Origin: JACMQX01 sp044225675
Lineage (GTDB): Bacteria; Pseudomonadota; Gammaproteobacteria; Burkholderiales; Burkholderiaceae_C
Assembly: GCA_044225675.1 (NCBI GenBank)
Contig: JBGAIH010000006.1
Coordinates: 1 to 64,000 of the forward strand
DNA: 64,000 nucleotides
Reading direction: 5' to 3'
Positions 44,364-53,861 of this stretch are shown one piece after another; position 1 is the first letter of the stretch; every line of letters starts with the position of its first letter. The notes under the pieces are model-generated. The model had not been told where the DNA came from. It saw only the letters and a program-made list of their open reading frames with translations, and ran no database searches. The position numbers and the translations under genes were made by a program.

Positions 44364-45569
44364 ATGGACACCGACATCTTCATCGCAGGCGCCGGCCCGG
44401 CCGGCCTGTGCATGGCGCGCGCCCTCAGCGGTCTGGGCCTGCGCATCGCGGTGGCCGATCCGCAGGACGCTGCCGCTCTCTCGGACCCGGCCTTCGACGG
44501 CCGCGAGATCGCCCTGTCGCAGCGCTCGGTGGCATTCATGCGCTCGCTCGGCCTGTGGGAACGCATCGAGGCACGGGCCCAGTCGCCGCTGCGCGACGCG
44601 CGCGTGATGGACGGCGCGTCGAGCTTTGCCATGGTCATCGGCCGGGAGCTGTCGGACCATCCCGAACTCGGCTGGCTTGTCTCCAACCACCTGATCCGCA
44701 AGGCGGCGTGGCAGGCGGCGCGCGACGCGGCCCGGGCCCACGGCGACGTCGACATCCTCGCCGGCGAGAAGGTCCTGCGCGTCGACGCGCACGGGCCGAG
44801 CGCCAAGGTTCTGCTGTCGGGCGGACGCACGGTCAACGCACGGCTGGTCCTGGCCGCCGACAGCCGTTTCTCCAGCACCCGCGCGATGATGGGCATCGCC
44901 TCCCGCATGCACGACTTCGGCAAGACCATGCTGGTGTGCAGCATGACGCACGAGCAGCCGCACCACCATGCGGCCTGGGAGTGGTTCGACTACGGCCAGA
45001 CCCTCGCCCTGTTGCCCATGAATCCCGAGCCGCTGACGCAGGCCTGGCAATCCTCGGTCGTGATCACCGTGCGCGCGCCCGAGGCAGCGCGCCTGCTGGA
45101 GCTGGCGCCGGACGCCTTTGATGCGGACGTCTCGCGGCGCTTTCGCCATCGCCTGGGGGCCATGCGCCTGTCGAGCACACGCCACGCCTATCCCCTGGTG
45201 GGCGTGTTCCCCGACCGCCTCGTCGCGCCCCGGTTCGCCGCCATCGGCGACGCGGCCGTGGGCATGCACCCGGTCACGGCCCATGGCTTCAACTTCGGCC
45301 TGATGGGCGTGCAGACCCTCTCGGGCCTGGTGCGGGCGGCCCGGTCGGCGGGCTCGGACATTGCCGCGCCGGCCCTCCTGGCCCGGTACGAACGCACCCA
45401 TCGGCGCGCCACCTTGCCGCTGTACCTGATGACGCGCCTGCTGGTGGAGATCTACACCCGCGAGTCGCCCGCGGCGCGCCTCGCGCGCAAGGCCATGCTC
45501 CACCTGGGCGAACGCCTCACGCCGCTCAAGCGAGGCATCGCCGGCTCGCTGGCCGGTGCACAAGGCTGA
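44364..45569 (+). CDS. ubiM: FAD-dependent ubiquinone hydroxylase UbiM
   Basis: The 401-residue flavin monooxygenase has the N-terminal FAD motif (IFIAGAGPAGLCMARALSG), then DPAFDGREIALSQRS, the UbiM-specific MHDFGKTMLVCSMTHEQPHH and WEWFDYGQTLALLPM, and the second FAD motif (FAAIGDAAVGMHPVTAHGFN). UbiM is an oxygen-using hydroxylase of the ubiquinone ring, present in some Betaproteobacteria in place of UbiF/H. It uses O2 yet lies behind an FNR-type box. Its stop codon lies inside the next FNR-type box. Confidence 0.9.
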   Translation: MDTDIFIAGAGPAGLCMARALSGLGLRIAVADPQDAAALSDPAFDGREIALSQRSVAFMRSLGLWERIEARAQSPLRDARVMDGASSFAMVIGRELSDHPELGWLVSNHLIRKAAWQAARDAARAHGDVDILAGEKVLRVDAHGPSAKVLLSGGRTVNARLVLAADSRFSSTRAMMGIASRMHDFGKTMLVCSMTHEQPHHHAAWEWFDYGQTLALLPMNPEPLTQAWQSSVVITVRAPEAARLLELAPDAFDADVSRRFRHRLGAMRLSSTRHAYPLVGVFPDRLVAPRFAAIGDAAVGMHPVTAHGFNFGLMGVQTLSGLVRAARSAGSDIAAPALLARYERTHRRATLPLYLMTRLLVEIYTRESPAARLARKAMLHLGERLTPLKRGIAGSLAGAQG

Positions 45570-45607
45570 TCCACGTCAAGGCGCGACCGCCGGCTTCTTT
45601 CTATGCT
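45566..45607 (+). promoter_or_regulatory. FNR/Anr-type box and -10 before hemerythrin-kinase/USP
   Basis: CTGATCCACGTCAA (45566-45579), or TTGACGTGGATCAG on the minus strand, matches 8 of 10 fixed bases of the FNR motif. TATGCT (45602-45607) is centred 32 bp away, exactly as in the other promoter at 43.5 kb. Transcription would start near 45614. The box overlaps the ubiM stop codon. Confidence 0.7.
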
Positions 45608-45641
45608 GGCGCGAACTGTTCTCACTCCCAAGGAGCCTCCC

Positions 45642-46163
45642 ATGCCCCACAACCGCTGGTCCGACGCGCTGGCCCTGGGCCTCGACGCCATGGACGACAC
45701 GCACGAAGAGTTCTTCGGCCTGCTGTCCGCTGCCGCGAACGCCCCGCAAGCCGCGCTGCTGCAACGCTGGGACGAACTGATCGAACACACGCGGGGCCAC
45801 TTCGCCCAGGAAAACCGGTGGATGGCCGACACCGGCTTCTCGTCCACCAACTGCCACATCGCCCAGCACCACGTGATCCTGCAGATCATGGAAGAGGGCC
45901 TCAAGCGCGGCCGGCAAGGCGAGCTCACGCTCGTGCGCCAGCTCGCGCTGGAGCTGGGCAGCTGGTTTCCGCAGCATGTGCAAGGCATGGATGCGGCGCT
46001 CGCGCTGCACCTGCGCGGCGTGGGCTACGACCCGGCCACGGGCGTGGTGTCGATGCCCGACGCCCTGCCGGCCGAAGCCATCGAAGGCTGCGGCGGAGCC
46101 TGCGGGCCGCAGGCCGGCGCTGGCGCAGCTGCTGCGCAGCGTACCGAATCCGTGGCTGCCTGA
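45642..46163 (+). CDS. Bacteriohemerythrin-type oxygen-binding protein
   Basis: The 173-residue protein has the full set of hemerythrin di-iron ligands: His21 (DTHEEFF), His53 and Glu57 (HFAQE), His72 and His76 (CHIAQHH), His112 and Asp117 (HVQGMD). It thus should bind O2, perhaps as a sensor or store. AAGGAG is a strong ribosome site 6 bp before ATG 45642. An extra C-terminal tail of about 45 residues (EGCGGACGPQAGAGAAAAQR) has a Cys pair that is not in the fold. It is 5 bp upstream of the kinase-USP gene. Confidence 0.92.
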   Translation: MPHNRWSDALALGLDAMDDTHEEFFGLLSAAANAPQAALLQRWDELIEHTRGHFAQENRWMADTGFSSTNCHIAQHHVILQIMEEGLKRGRQGELTLVRQLALELGSWFPQHVQGMDAALALHLRGVGYDPATGVVSMPDALPAEAIEGCGGACGPQAGAGAAAAQRTESVAA

Positions 46164-46168
46164 GCGGC

Positions 46169-47602
46169 ATGAAGCGCCTGGAGCCCGGCACCGCAGTCGA
46201 CGGCTTCATCGTCGGCGAATGCCTGCATTCCGGCGCCATGGCCGATATCTACGCCGTCCGCGCCGCCGAACCGGCGACGCAGCCGCGCTTCGACCTGGTG
46301 ATGAAGGTGCCGCGCATGACCGCTGGCGACGGTGCCGAGAACATCGTCGGCTTCGAGGTCGAGCAGCAGGTGCTTCAGGCCGTCGCCGGCCCGCATGTGC
46401 CGCGCTTCGTCGCCGCAGGCGACCTGCAGCGGCTGCCTTACCTGGTCATGGAGCAGATCCACGGCCGGACGCTGCAGCAGATCCTCGATACGGAGGCGCC
46501 GCTGCCCGCCGGGCGCATCGCGCAGCTGGGCGCGGCCATCGCCGAGGCGGCGCACAGCCTGCATCGCCAGAACACCTGCCATCTGGACCTCAAGCCCGCC
46601 AACGTGATCATCCGTGACGACGGCAGCGCCGTGTTGCTGGACTTCGGCCTCTCCTGCCACGCGCACTACCCGGACCTGCTGGCCGAAGAGCTGCGTCTGG
46701 CGGTCGGCTCTCCAGCGTGGATCGCGCCTGAGCAGCTCGTGGGCGTACGCGGCGATCCGCGCAGCGACATCTTTGCCATCGGCGTCATCCTCTACGAACT
46801 CGCGACGGGCGAGCTGCCCTTCGGCGAGCCGCAGACCCGGGGCGGCATGCGCCAGCGCCTGTGGGCCGCGCCCCGGCCGCCGCGCGCCCTGCGGCCGCAG
46901 CTGCCGCCCTGGCTGCAGGAGCTGATCCTGCGCTGCCTCCAGCCGGAGGCAGCGGCACGACCGCCCTCGGCCGCCCATCTGGCGCTGGACCTGGCCGACC
47001 CGCGCCAGATAGAAATCACCTCGCTGGGCCATCTCACGCGCGGGCCGGGCGGCTGGACCCTGTTCAAGCGCTGGCTGCGGGCCGCCGGCCGTCAGTACGA
47101 GCCCAGTCTGCTGCCGGCGCAGCAGCTGGAGGCCGCCCCGATCCTGATGGTGGCGGTGCCGCATCGCGACGCGAGCGACGCCACGCTCTACTCGCTGCGC
47201 GAAGCCGTGGCCCGCTCGCTGGGGCTGCGGCCCGGCGCGCGGTTGGCCGTCGTCACCGTCGTCTCACCGGGCGAGACCAGCACCACCGATGACGCCTCCG
47301 GCGAAACCGAGGTCCACCGCCAGCATCTGGCCCAGCTGCGGCGCTGGGCCGAGCCGCTCGACCTGCAGGGCCACCGGGTGTCCTATCACGTGCTGGAGTC
47401 GGGTGACGTGGCGCAGGCCCTGCTGCGCTACGCCCAGGGTAACCACGTGTCGATGATCATCATGGGCGCCGCCACGCATGGGCTGCAGCTGCAGCGCTTC
47501 ATCGCCACCGTCCCCGTCAAGGTCGCGATGCAGGCGCCCTGCACCGTGATCCTGGTCAAGGCGGCGCTGCCGTTCGAAAAGCTGGCGGCCGTTGCCGCCT
47601 GA
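46169..47602 (+). CDS. Ser/Thr protein kinase fused to universal stress protein domain
   Basis: The 477-residue protein has an N-terminal Hanks kinase (1-290) and a C-terminal USP domain (about 335-470; LMVAVPHRDASDATLYSLRE, SMIIMGAATHG, KVAMQAPCTVILV). Kinase residues: Lys46 (VMKVP), HLDLKPAN at 138-145 (catalytic Asp140, Lys142, Asn145), DFG at 158-160, APE at 186-188. The Arg of the usual HRD is Leu, a non-RD kinase that may not need activation-loop phosphorylation. The glycine loop is unusual (GECLHSGAMA). The USP part carries an ATP-type GxxxH turn. No membrane helix is seen. It follows hemerythrin by 5 bp. Confidence 0.9.
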   Translation: MKRLEPGTAVDGFIVGECLHSGAMADIYAVRAAEPATQPRFDLVMKVPRMTAGDGAENIVGFEVEQQVLQAVAGPHVPRFVAAGDLQRLPYLVMEQIHGRTLQQILDTEAPLPAGRIAQLGAAIAEAAHSLHRQNTCHLDLKPANVIIRDDGSAVLLDFGLSCHAHYPDLLAEELRLAVGSPAWIAPEQLVGVRGDPRSDIFAIGVILYELATGELPFGEPQTRGGMRQRLWAAPRPPRALRPQLPPWLQELILRCLQPEAAARPPSAAHLALDLADPRQIEITSLGHLTRGPGGWTLFKRWLRAAGRQYEPSLLPAQQLEAAPILMVAVPHRDASDATLYSLREAVARSLGLRPGARLAVVTVVSPGETSTTDDASGETEVHRQHLAQLRRWAEPLDLQGHRVSYHVLESGDVAQALLRYAQGNHVSMIIMGAATHGLQLQRFIATVPVKVAMQAPCTVILVKAALPFEKLAAVAA

Positions 47603-47668
47603 GCCTGGGCACGCCTGGACCGGCACGCGCAAGGGTCCGCGTGGCACGGCCCGCTGCCGACAGCGTCC

Positions 47669-49003
<1,335 letters not shown>

Positions 49004-49109
49004 GGCATCGCTCCTGCAGGCAGATCGGAAGTCGCCCATTTTGGCACCGCCCGGCCGGCCCTGCGCCGTGCCGGCGGGCCAGGCCGCGTCCTGCGACAAT
49101 CCGGCCGGT

Positions 49110-49958
49110 ATGAATCACGCCTACATCCTCACCCTTTCCTGCCCCGACCGCACGGGCATCGTGCATGCCGTCTCCGGCTTCCTGCTCGAGCGCGGCGGCA
49201 ACATCGAAGAAGCCGCCCAGTACAACGACCCGGACACGGGCCTCTTCTTCATGCGGGTGCAGTTCGGCTGCGACCAGCTGACCCAGGACGACCTCGCCCA
49301 GCAGCTCAAGTTCTTTGCCGAACCCTTCAACATGAAGTGGAAGCTGCATTCCACCCAGCAGCCGATGCGCACCGTGATCCTGTGCAGCCGCGACGGCCAC
49401 TGCCTGAACGACCTGCTGTTCCGCTGGAAGTCGGGCCTGCTCGCGCTCGACGTGCGCGCCATCATCAGCAACCACCGCGACTTCTACCAGCTGGCCGCCA
49501 GCTACAACGTGCCCTTCCACCACATCCCGGTCACGGCCGCGACCAAGGCGCAGGCCGAAGCGCGCCAGCTCGAGATCATCGAGGCCGAAGGCGCGGAGCT
49601 GGTGGTGCTGGCGCGCTACATGCAGATCCTGTCGGACGACCTGTGCGGCAAGCTCGCGGGCCGGGCAATCAACATCCACCACAGCATGCTGCCGAGCTTC
49701 AAGGGGGCCAAGCCCTATCACCAGGCGCACGACCGCGGCGTCAAGGTCATCGGCGCCACCGCCCACTACGTGACGGCCGACCTCGACGAAGGCCCGATCA
49801 TCGAGCAGGATGTCACCCGCGTGGAGCACAAGGACACCGTCGAGCACCTCGTGGCCCGCGGCAAGGACACCGAAAGCCGCGTGCTGGCGCGCGCCGTCAA
49901 GTGGCACAGCGAACACCGCGTGCTGCTCAACGGGCACAAGACCGTGATCTTCAAATGA
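49110..49958 (+). CDS. purU: Formyltetrahydrofolate deformylase
   Basis: The 282-residue protein has an N-terminal ACT domain (YILTLSCPDRTGIVHAVSGF) and a formyltransferase-like domain with ISNHRDFYQLAASYNVPFHH, the catalytic INIHHSMLPSFKGAKPYHQA and YVTADLDEGPIIEQDVTRV. It hydrolyses 10-formyl-THF to formate and THF, balancing one-carbon units and purine synthesis. It is 13 bp upstream of a LysR-family gene. Confidence 0.96.
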   Translation: MNHAYILTLSCPDRTGIVHAVSGFLLERGGNIEEAAQYNDPDTGLFFMRVQFGCDQLTQDDLAQQLKFFAEPFNMKWKLHSTQQPMRTVILCSRDGHCLNDLLFRWKSGLLALDVRAIISNHRDFYQLAASYNVPFHHIPVTAATKAQAEARQLEIIEAEGAELVVLARYMQILSDDLCGKLAGRAINIHHSMLPSFKGAKPYHQAHDRGVKVIGATAHYVTADLDEGPIIEQDVTRVEHKDTVEHLVARGKDTESRVLARAVKWHSEHRVLLNGHKTVIFK

Positions 49959-49971
49959 GTTGACGGCCGCC

Positions 49972-50838
49972 ATGTCGCGCATCCCGCCGATCCAGTGCCT
50001 GCTGACCTTCGAGGCCCTGGCGCGGCTGCGATCGGTGACGCAGGCGGCCGACGAGCTGTGCGTCACGCCCAGTGCCGTGAGCCACCGGGTGCGGCAGCTG
50101 GAGCAGATCACCGGCTCCAAGCTGTTCGGCCGCGCCGACTTCTCGCTCACCACCGAGGGCAGCCAGTACCTCGCCCACGTGCGCGAAGGCCTGGCCAGCC
50201 TGGAGAAACTGCCCGGCCACGACGCCGCGCAGGGCAAGCGCAAGCTGCGCGTCGCCGTCACGCCGACCTTCTCGCGCTCGATGCTGATGCCGCGGCTGCG
50301 CGCCTTCATCGAGGCCTATCCCGAGATCGACCTGACGCTGCAGGTGTCCATTCCGCTGCTGGACGTGGTGGCCGAGGACGCCGACCTCGTCATCCGCTTC
50401 GGCACCGGCCGCTACGCCGACATGGAACACCTGTGCCTGATGACCGACGAGGTCACGCCGCTGGCCTCGCCGGCCTACATCCGCGCCAACGGGCCGTTCG
50501 ACACGATCGAGGCGCTGCAGGCGGCCAAGCTCATCAAGAGTCCGCTGGAGCCCTGGCGCACCTGGTTCCTCGCGCACGGCGCCGACGGCGTCGAGCCGGC
50601 CGAGGGCTCCTCCTTCAACGACATCGGCCTGATGTGCGATGCGGCCGCGCAGGGCCTGGGCATTGCGCTCGTGCGTCTCAAACTCGGCCAGCCCTGGCTG
50701 GACAACGGCTCGCTCGAACGCATCTCGGACCGCAACGTGCCGAGCCCCCATGCGCACTACCTTTGCTGGCGCACGGGCGCGATGGACCGCTGGGAGGTCG
50801 CCGCCTTCGCCGAGTGGCTGCGCCGGTCGCTGGCCTGA
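49972..50838 (+). CDS. LysR-family regulator, GcvA-like
   Basis: The 288-residue protein has the LysR winged helix (QCLLTFEALARLRSVTQAAD, CVTPSAVSHRVRQLEQITGS) and a substrate domain with VRFGTGRYADMEHLCLMTDE. The short WEKLFVRR-like wing (SKLFGRADFSLTTEGSQYL) resembles the GcvA/AmpR subclass. It may respond to glycine or one-carbon signals given its purU neighbour, but this is inference. It converges with the PLP gene, stops 1 bp apart. Confidence 0.9.
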   Translation: MSRIPPIQCLLTFEALARLRSVTQAADELCVTPSAVSHRVRQLEQITGSKLFGRADFSLTTEGSQYLAHVREGLASLEKLPGHDAAQGKRKLRVAVTPTFSRSMLMPRLRAFIEAYPEIDLTLQVSIPLLDVVAEDADLVIRFGTGRYADMEHLCLMTDEVTPLASPAYIRANGPFDTIEALQAAKLIKSPLEPWRTWFLAHGADGVEPAEGSSFNDIGLMCDAAAQGLGIALVRLKLGQPWLDNGSLERISDRNVPSPHAHYLCWRTGAMDRWEVAAFAEWLRRSLA

Positions 50839-50839
50839 A

Positions 50840-52087
50840 TCAGCCGGCCAGCGCCTGCGCGAAATCCGCCAGCAGGTCAGCCTCGTCCTCGATGCCCACC
50901 GAGATGCGGATCAGCGAGTCACCGATGCCGAACTCCGCGCGGCGCGCGGCGCCCATCTCGAAGTAGATCGTGTGCGCCACGGCGATGCCCAGCGTCCGGT
51001 TGTCGCCCAGATGGGTCGACGACACCACCAGCTGCAGGCGGTTGAGCAGGTCGAAGCAGTCCCGCCCTGGCGCCAGCTCGAACGACAGCAGCGCGCCGAA
51101 GCGTCCGCCGAACAGGCTGTCGGCACGCGCATGCTGCGGATGCGAAGCCAGGCCCGGGTAGTCGACGCGTGCGACCTGCGGCTGCGCCTCGAGGAAGCGC
51201 GCCAGCGCCAGGGAATTGCTGCACGCCCTCGGAAAGCGCAGCGCCAGGGTTTCGGCGCCGACGCTGATGTGGTGCGCCGCCTCGGGCCCGAGCGAGCCGC
51301 CCATGTCGCGCAGGCCCTTCTTGCGGATCTGCGCGAGTCCCCAGCCGGCCGGCTTGCCACTGCGATAGACGTCCAGAATGCCGGGGAAGCGCTCCCAGTC
51401 GAACACGCCGGTGTCGGTGATGGCGCCGCCCAGCGCGTTGCCGTGACCGCCGATGTATTTGGTCAAGGAATTCATCACCAGCCCGGCCCCGACGTCCCTG
51501 GGACGCAGCAGCACCGGCGTACTCAGGGTGTTGTCGACAATGAACAGGATGCCCCGGCGCGCGCACAGCGCGCCGATGCCCGCCAGGTCCGCCACCTGGG
51601 TGCGTGGGTTGGCGATGGTCTCGACGAAGACCGCGCGCGTCTCGGGCAGCAGCAGCGCCTCCACCTGCGCCGCATCGGTGGCGTCGGCATAGTCGAGCGC
51701 GATGCCGTGGCGCGCCAGCGTGTCGAGCAGGCTGGCCGTGTTGCCGAAGAGGAATTTGCTGGCCACCACATGGTCGCCCGCGCGCAGCAGCGCGGTGAGC
51801 GTGTGCCCGATGGCCGCCATGCCCGTGGCGAAGCAGACCGTGCCGATGCCCTGTTCGAGCGCCGTCACCTTGGCCTCCAGTGCGGCGACCGTCGGATTGC
51901 CCGAGCGCCCGTAGGTGAAACCGGCCTTCGTGCCCTGGAAGGCCGCCGCGAGGTCGCGCGCATCGGCATAGCCATAGGCCACCGAAGGATGAACCGGCTT
52001 GTGCAGTGCACCGTGCTCGACGCCCATGCGCCGGTCGGCGTGCAGCAGCGTGGTGGTGATGCCGGGTGAAGACGACGAAGCGGCCAT
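50840..52087 (-). CDS. Cys/Met-metabolism PLP enzyme (O-succinylhomoserine sulfhydrylase or cystathionine gamma-synthase type)
   Basis: The 415-residue protein has the Cys/Met family signatures: FTYGRSGNPTVAALE, CFATGMAAIGHTL, IVDNTLSTPVLLRP, the PLP lysine in NSLTKYIGGHGNALGGAI, and SSTHLGDNRTLGIAVAH. It forms homocysteine or cystathionine from an acyl-homoserine. Sulfhydrylase (MetZ) is slightly favoured since a SAM riboswitch controls it, but the substrate cannot be told by eye. The start is the ATG at 52087. A terminator and riboswitch lie upstream. Confidence 0.88.
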   Translation of the reverse strand: MAASSSSPGITTTLLHADRRMGVEHGALHKPVHPSVAYGYADARDLAAAFQGTKAGFTYGRSGNPTVAALEAKVTALEQGIGTVCFATGMAAIGHTLTALLRAGDHVVASKFLFGNTASLLDTLARHGIALDYADATDAAQVEALLLPETRAVFVETIANPRTQVADLAGIGALCARRGILFIVDNTLSTPVLLRPRDVGAGLVMNSLTKYIGGHGNALGGAITDTGVFDWERFPGILDVYRSGKPAGWGLAQIRKKGLRDMGGSLGPEAAHHISVGAETLALRFPRACSNSLALARFLEAQPQVARVDYPGLASHPQHARADSLFGGRFGALLSFELAPGRDCFDLLNRLQLVVSSTHLGDNRTLGIAVAHTIYFEMGAARRAEFGIGDSLIRISVGIEDEADLLADFAQALAG

Positions 52088-52126
52088 GGCGGTGTCCTGT
52101 GCGATGAGAAGAAGCCCTGCAGGCAA

Positions 52127-52160
52127 CAAAAAAGCCCGTGTCGCGAGGGCGAAACGGGCT
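52127..52160 (-). terminator. Intrinsic terminator between the SAM riboswitch and the PLP gene
   Basis: AGCCCGT (52154-52160) and ACGGGCT (52133-52139) form a 7-bp stem with a GC-rich loop, followed on the minus strand by TTTTTT. It sits between the riboswitch and the start codon at 52087. Read-through or stop would be set by the riboswitch state. Confidence 0.8.
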
Positions 52161-52175
52161 GGGTCGGGTCACGTT

Positions 52176-52232
52176 TTCGCTTTAGCGGCACTTGTAATGC
52201 GCCCGCAAGCTGTTGCTCAAATCGGCGCATCC
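52176..52232 (-). ncRNA. SAM-II-like riboswitch
   Basis: On the minus strand, TGCGCC (5' arm, 52224-52229) pairs with GGCGCA (52198-52203) to form the P1 stem. Just inside P1 is GATTTG (52218-52223). Downstream of P1 are AAGTG and GCTAAA (52181-52186). These blocks, in this order, are the SAM-II (SAM-alpha) pattern: GATTT inside P1, and a GCTAAA tail that pairs back in a pseudoknot. SAM would be the ligand. It precedes a terminator and a methionine-type PLP gene, as expected. A covariance-model search would settle it. Confidence 0.78.
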
Positions 52233-52322
52233 CGATTGTAGACGCCCCGGCGGCGCGGATTTTCACGCGGCGCTGAAAGATTCTTCACCCCGCCGGCCGG
52301 CCCTTCGCATAGAGTAAGGCCC

Positions 52323-53825
52323 ATGAACGCTCCCGCCGATGCCGGGCATCAGGCCCGACTTGAACACGCCGAACGCCAGGCCGAGGTCGTGCGTGCCCTG
52401 CAGGCCGTGCTGCCGGCGCACGCGCTGCTCTGGACGCCCGAGGACACCACGCCCTACGAGTGCGACGGCCTCACGGCCTACCGGCAGCGGCCTCTGTGCG
52501 TGGCGCTGCCCGAGAGCTGTGAACAGGTGCAGGCCGTCCTGCGCGCCTGCAGCCGCCTGGGCGTGCCCGTGGTGGCGCGCGGCGCGGGCACCGGCCTGTC
52601 GGGCGGCGCCATGCCGCACGCGCTGGGCGTGACGCTGTCGCTCGCCCGCTTCAACCGCATCCTGCGTCTCGACCCCTTCAGCCGCACCGCCGTCGTCCAG
52701 TGCGGCGTGCGCAATCTGGCCATCAGCGAGGCGGCTGCCCCGCACGGGCTGTACTACGCGCCCGATCCGTCGAGCCAGATCGCCTGCACCATCGGCGGCA
52801 ATGTGGCCGAGAACTCCGGCGGCGTGCACTGCCTCAAGTACGGCCTGACCCTGCACAACGTGATCAAGGTGCGCGGCTACACCATCGACGGCGAGCCGGT
52901 GGAGTTCGGAGGCGACGCGCTCGACGCGCCGGGCCTGGACCTGCTGCCCCTGGTGGTCGGCAGCGAGGGCATGCTGGCCGTCACGACCGAGGTGACCGTG
53001 CGGCTCGTGCCCAGGCCGCAGCTGGCGCGCTGCATCATGGCCAGCTTCGACGACGTGCGCAAGGCGGGCGATGCGGTGGCGGCAGTGATCGCGGCCGGCA
53101 TCATCCCGGCCGGGCTCGAGATGATGGACCGGCCCATGACCGCTGCGGTCGAGGACTTCGTCCATGCCGGCTACGACCTGACGGCCGAGGCGATCCTGCT
53201 GTGCGAGAGCGACGGCACGCCCGAGGAGGTCGAGGAGGAGATCGGCCGCATGAGCGCCGTGCTGCAGGGCGCGGGCGCGACAGCCATCGCCGTGAGCCGC
53301 GACGAGGCCGAGCGCCTGCGCTTCTGGAGCGGCCGCAAGAACGCCTTCCCGGCCTCGGGTCGCATCAGCCCCGACTACATGTGCATGGACTCCACCATTC
53401 CGCGCAAGCGGCTGGCCGACATCCTGCTCGCGATCCAGCAGATGGAGAGCAAGTACGGCCTGCGCTGCGCCAACGTCTTCCATGCGGGCGACGGCAACCT
53501 GCATCCGCTGATCCTGTTCGATGCGAACGACCCCGACCAGCTGCGGCGCTGCGAGCTGTTCGGCGCCGACATCCTGGAGACCTCGGTCGCCATGGGCGGC
53601 ACGGTGACCGGCGAGCATGGCGTCGGCGTGGAGAAGCTCAATTCGATGTGCGTGCAGTTCTCGGCCGAGGAGAACGCGCAGATGTTCGCCGTCAAGAAGG
53701 CGTTCGACCCGGCGGGCCTGCTCAATCCCGGCAAGGTGATCCCGACGCTCAACCGCTGCGCCGAGTACGGGCGCATGCTGGTGCGTGGCGGACGGATCGC
53801 CCATCCGGACCTGCCACGGTTCTGA
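52323..53825 (+). CDS. glcD: FAD-binding oxidase, GlcD/glycolate oxidase type
   Basis: The 500-residue protein has an FAD-binding_4 domain (VARGAGTGLSGGAMPHALGV, IGGNVAENSGGVHCLKYGLT) and an FAD-oxidase_C domain ending in HGVGVEKL, FDPAGLLNPGKV and NVFHAGDGNLHPLILFD. It is the glycolate oxidase flavin subunit family, also including D-lactate dehydrogenases. The usual partners glcE and glcF do not follow on this strand, so the electron route is unclear. It is divergent from the SAM riboswitch gene. Confidence 0.88.
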   Translation: MNAPADAGHQARLEHAERQAEVVRALQAVLPAHALLWTPEDTTPYECDGLTAYRQRPLCVALPESCEQVQAVLRACSRLGVPVVARGAGTGLSGGAMPHALGVTLSLARFNRILRLDPFSRTAVVQCGVRNLAISEAAAPHGLYYAPDPSSQIACTIGGNVAENSGGVHCLKYGLTLHNVIKVRGYTIDGEPVEFGGDALDAPGLDLLPLVVGSEGMLAVTTEVTVRLVPRPQLARCIMASFDDVRKAGDAVAAVIAAGIIPAGLEMMDRPMTAAVEDFVHAGYDLTAEAILLCESDGTPEEVEEEIGRMSAVLQGAGATAIAVSRDEAERLRFWSGRKNAFPASGRISPDYMCMDSTIPRKRLADILLAIQQMESKYGLRCANVFHAGDGNLHPLILFDANDPDQLRRCELFGADILETSVAMGGTVTGEHGVGVEKLNSMCVQFSAEENAQMFAVKKAFDPAGLLNPGKVIPTLNRCAEYGRMLVRGGRIAHPDLPRF

Positions 53826-53861
53826 GTTCCGGCAACACTGGCCGCAACGCGGCTTCGCCGC

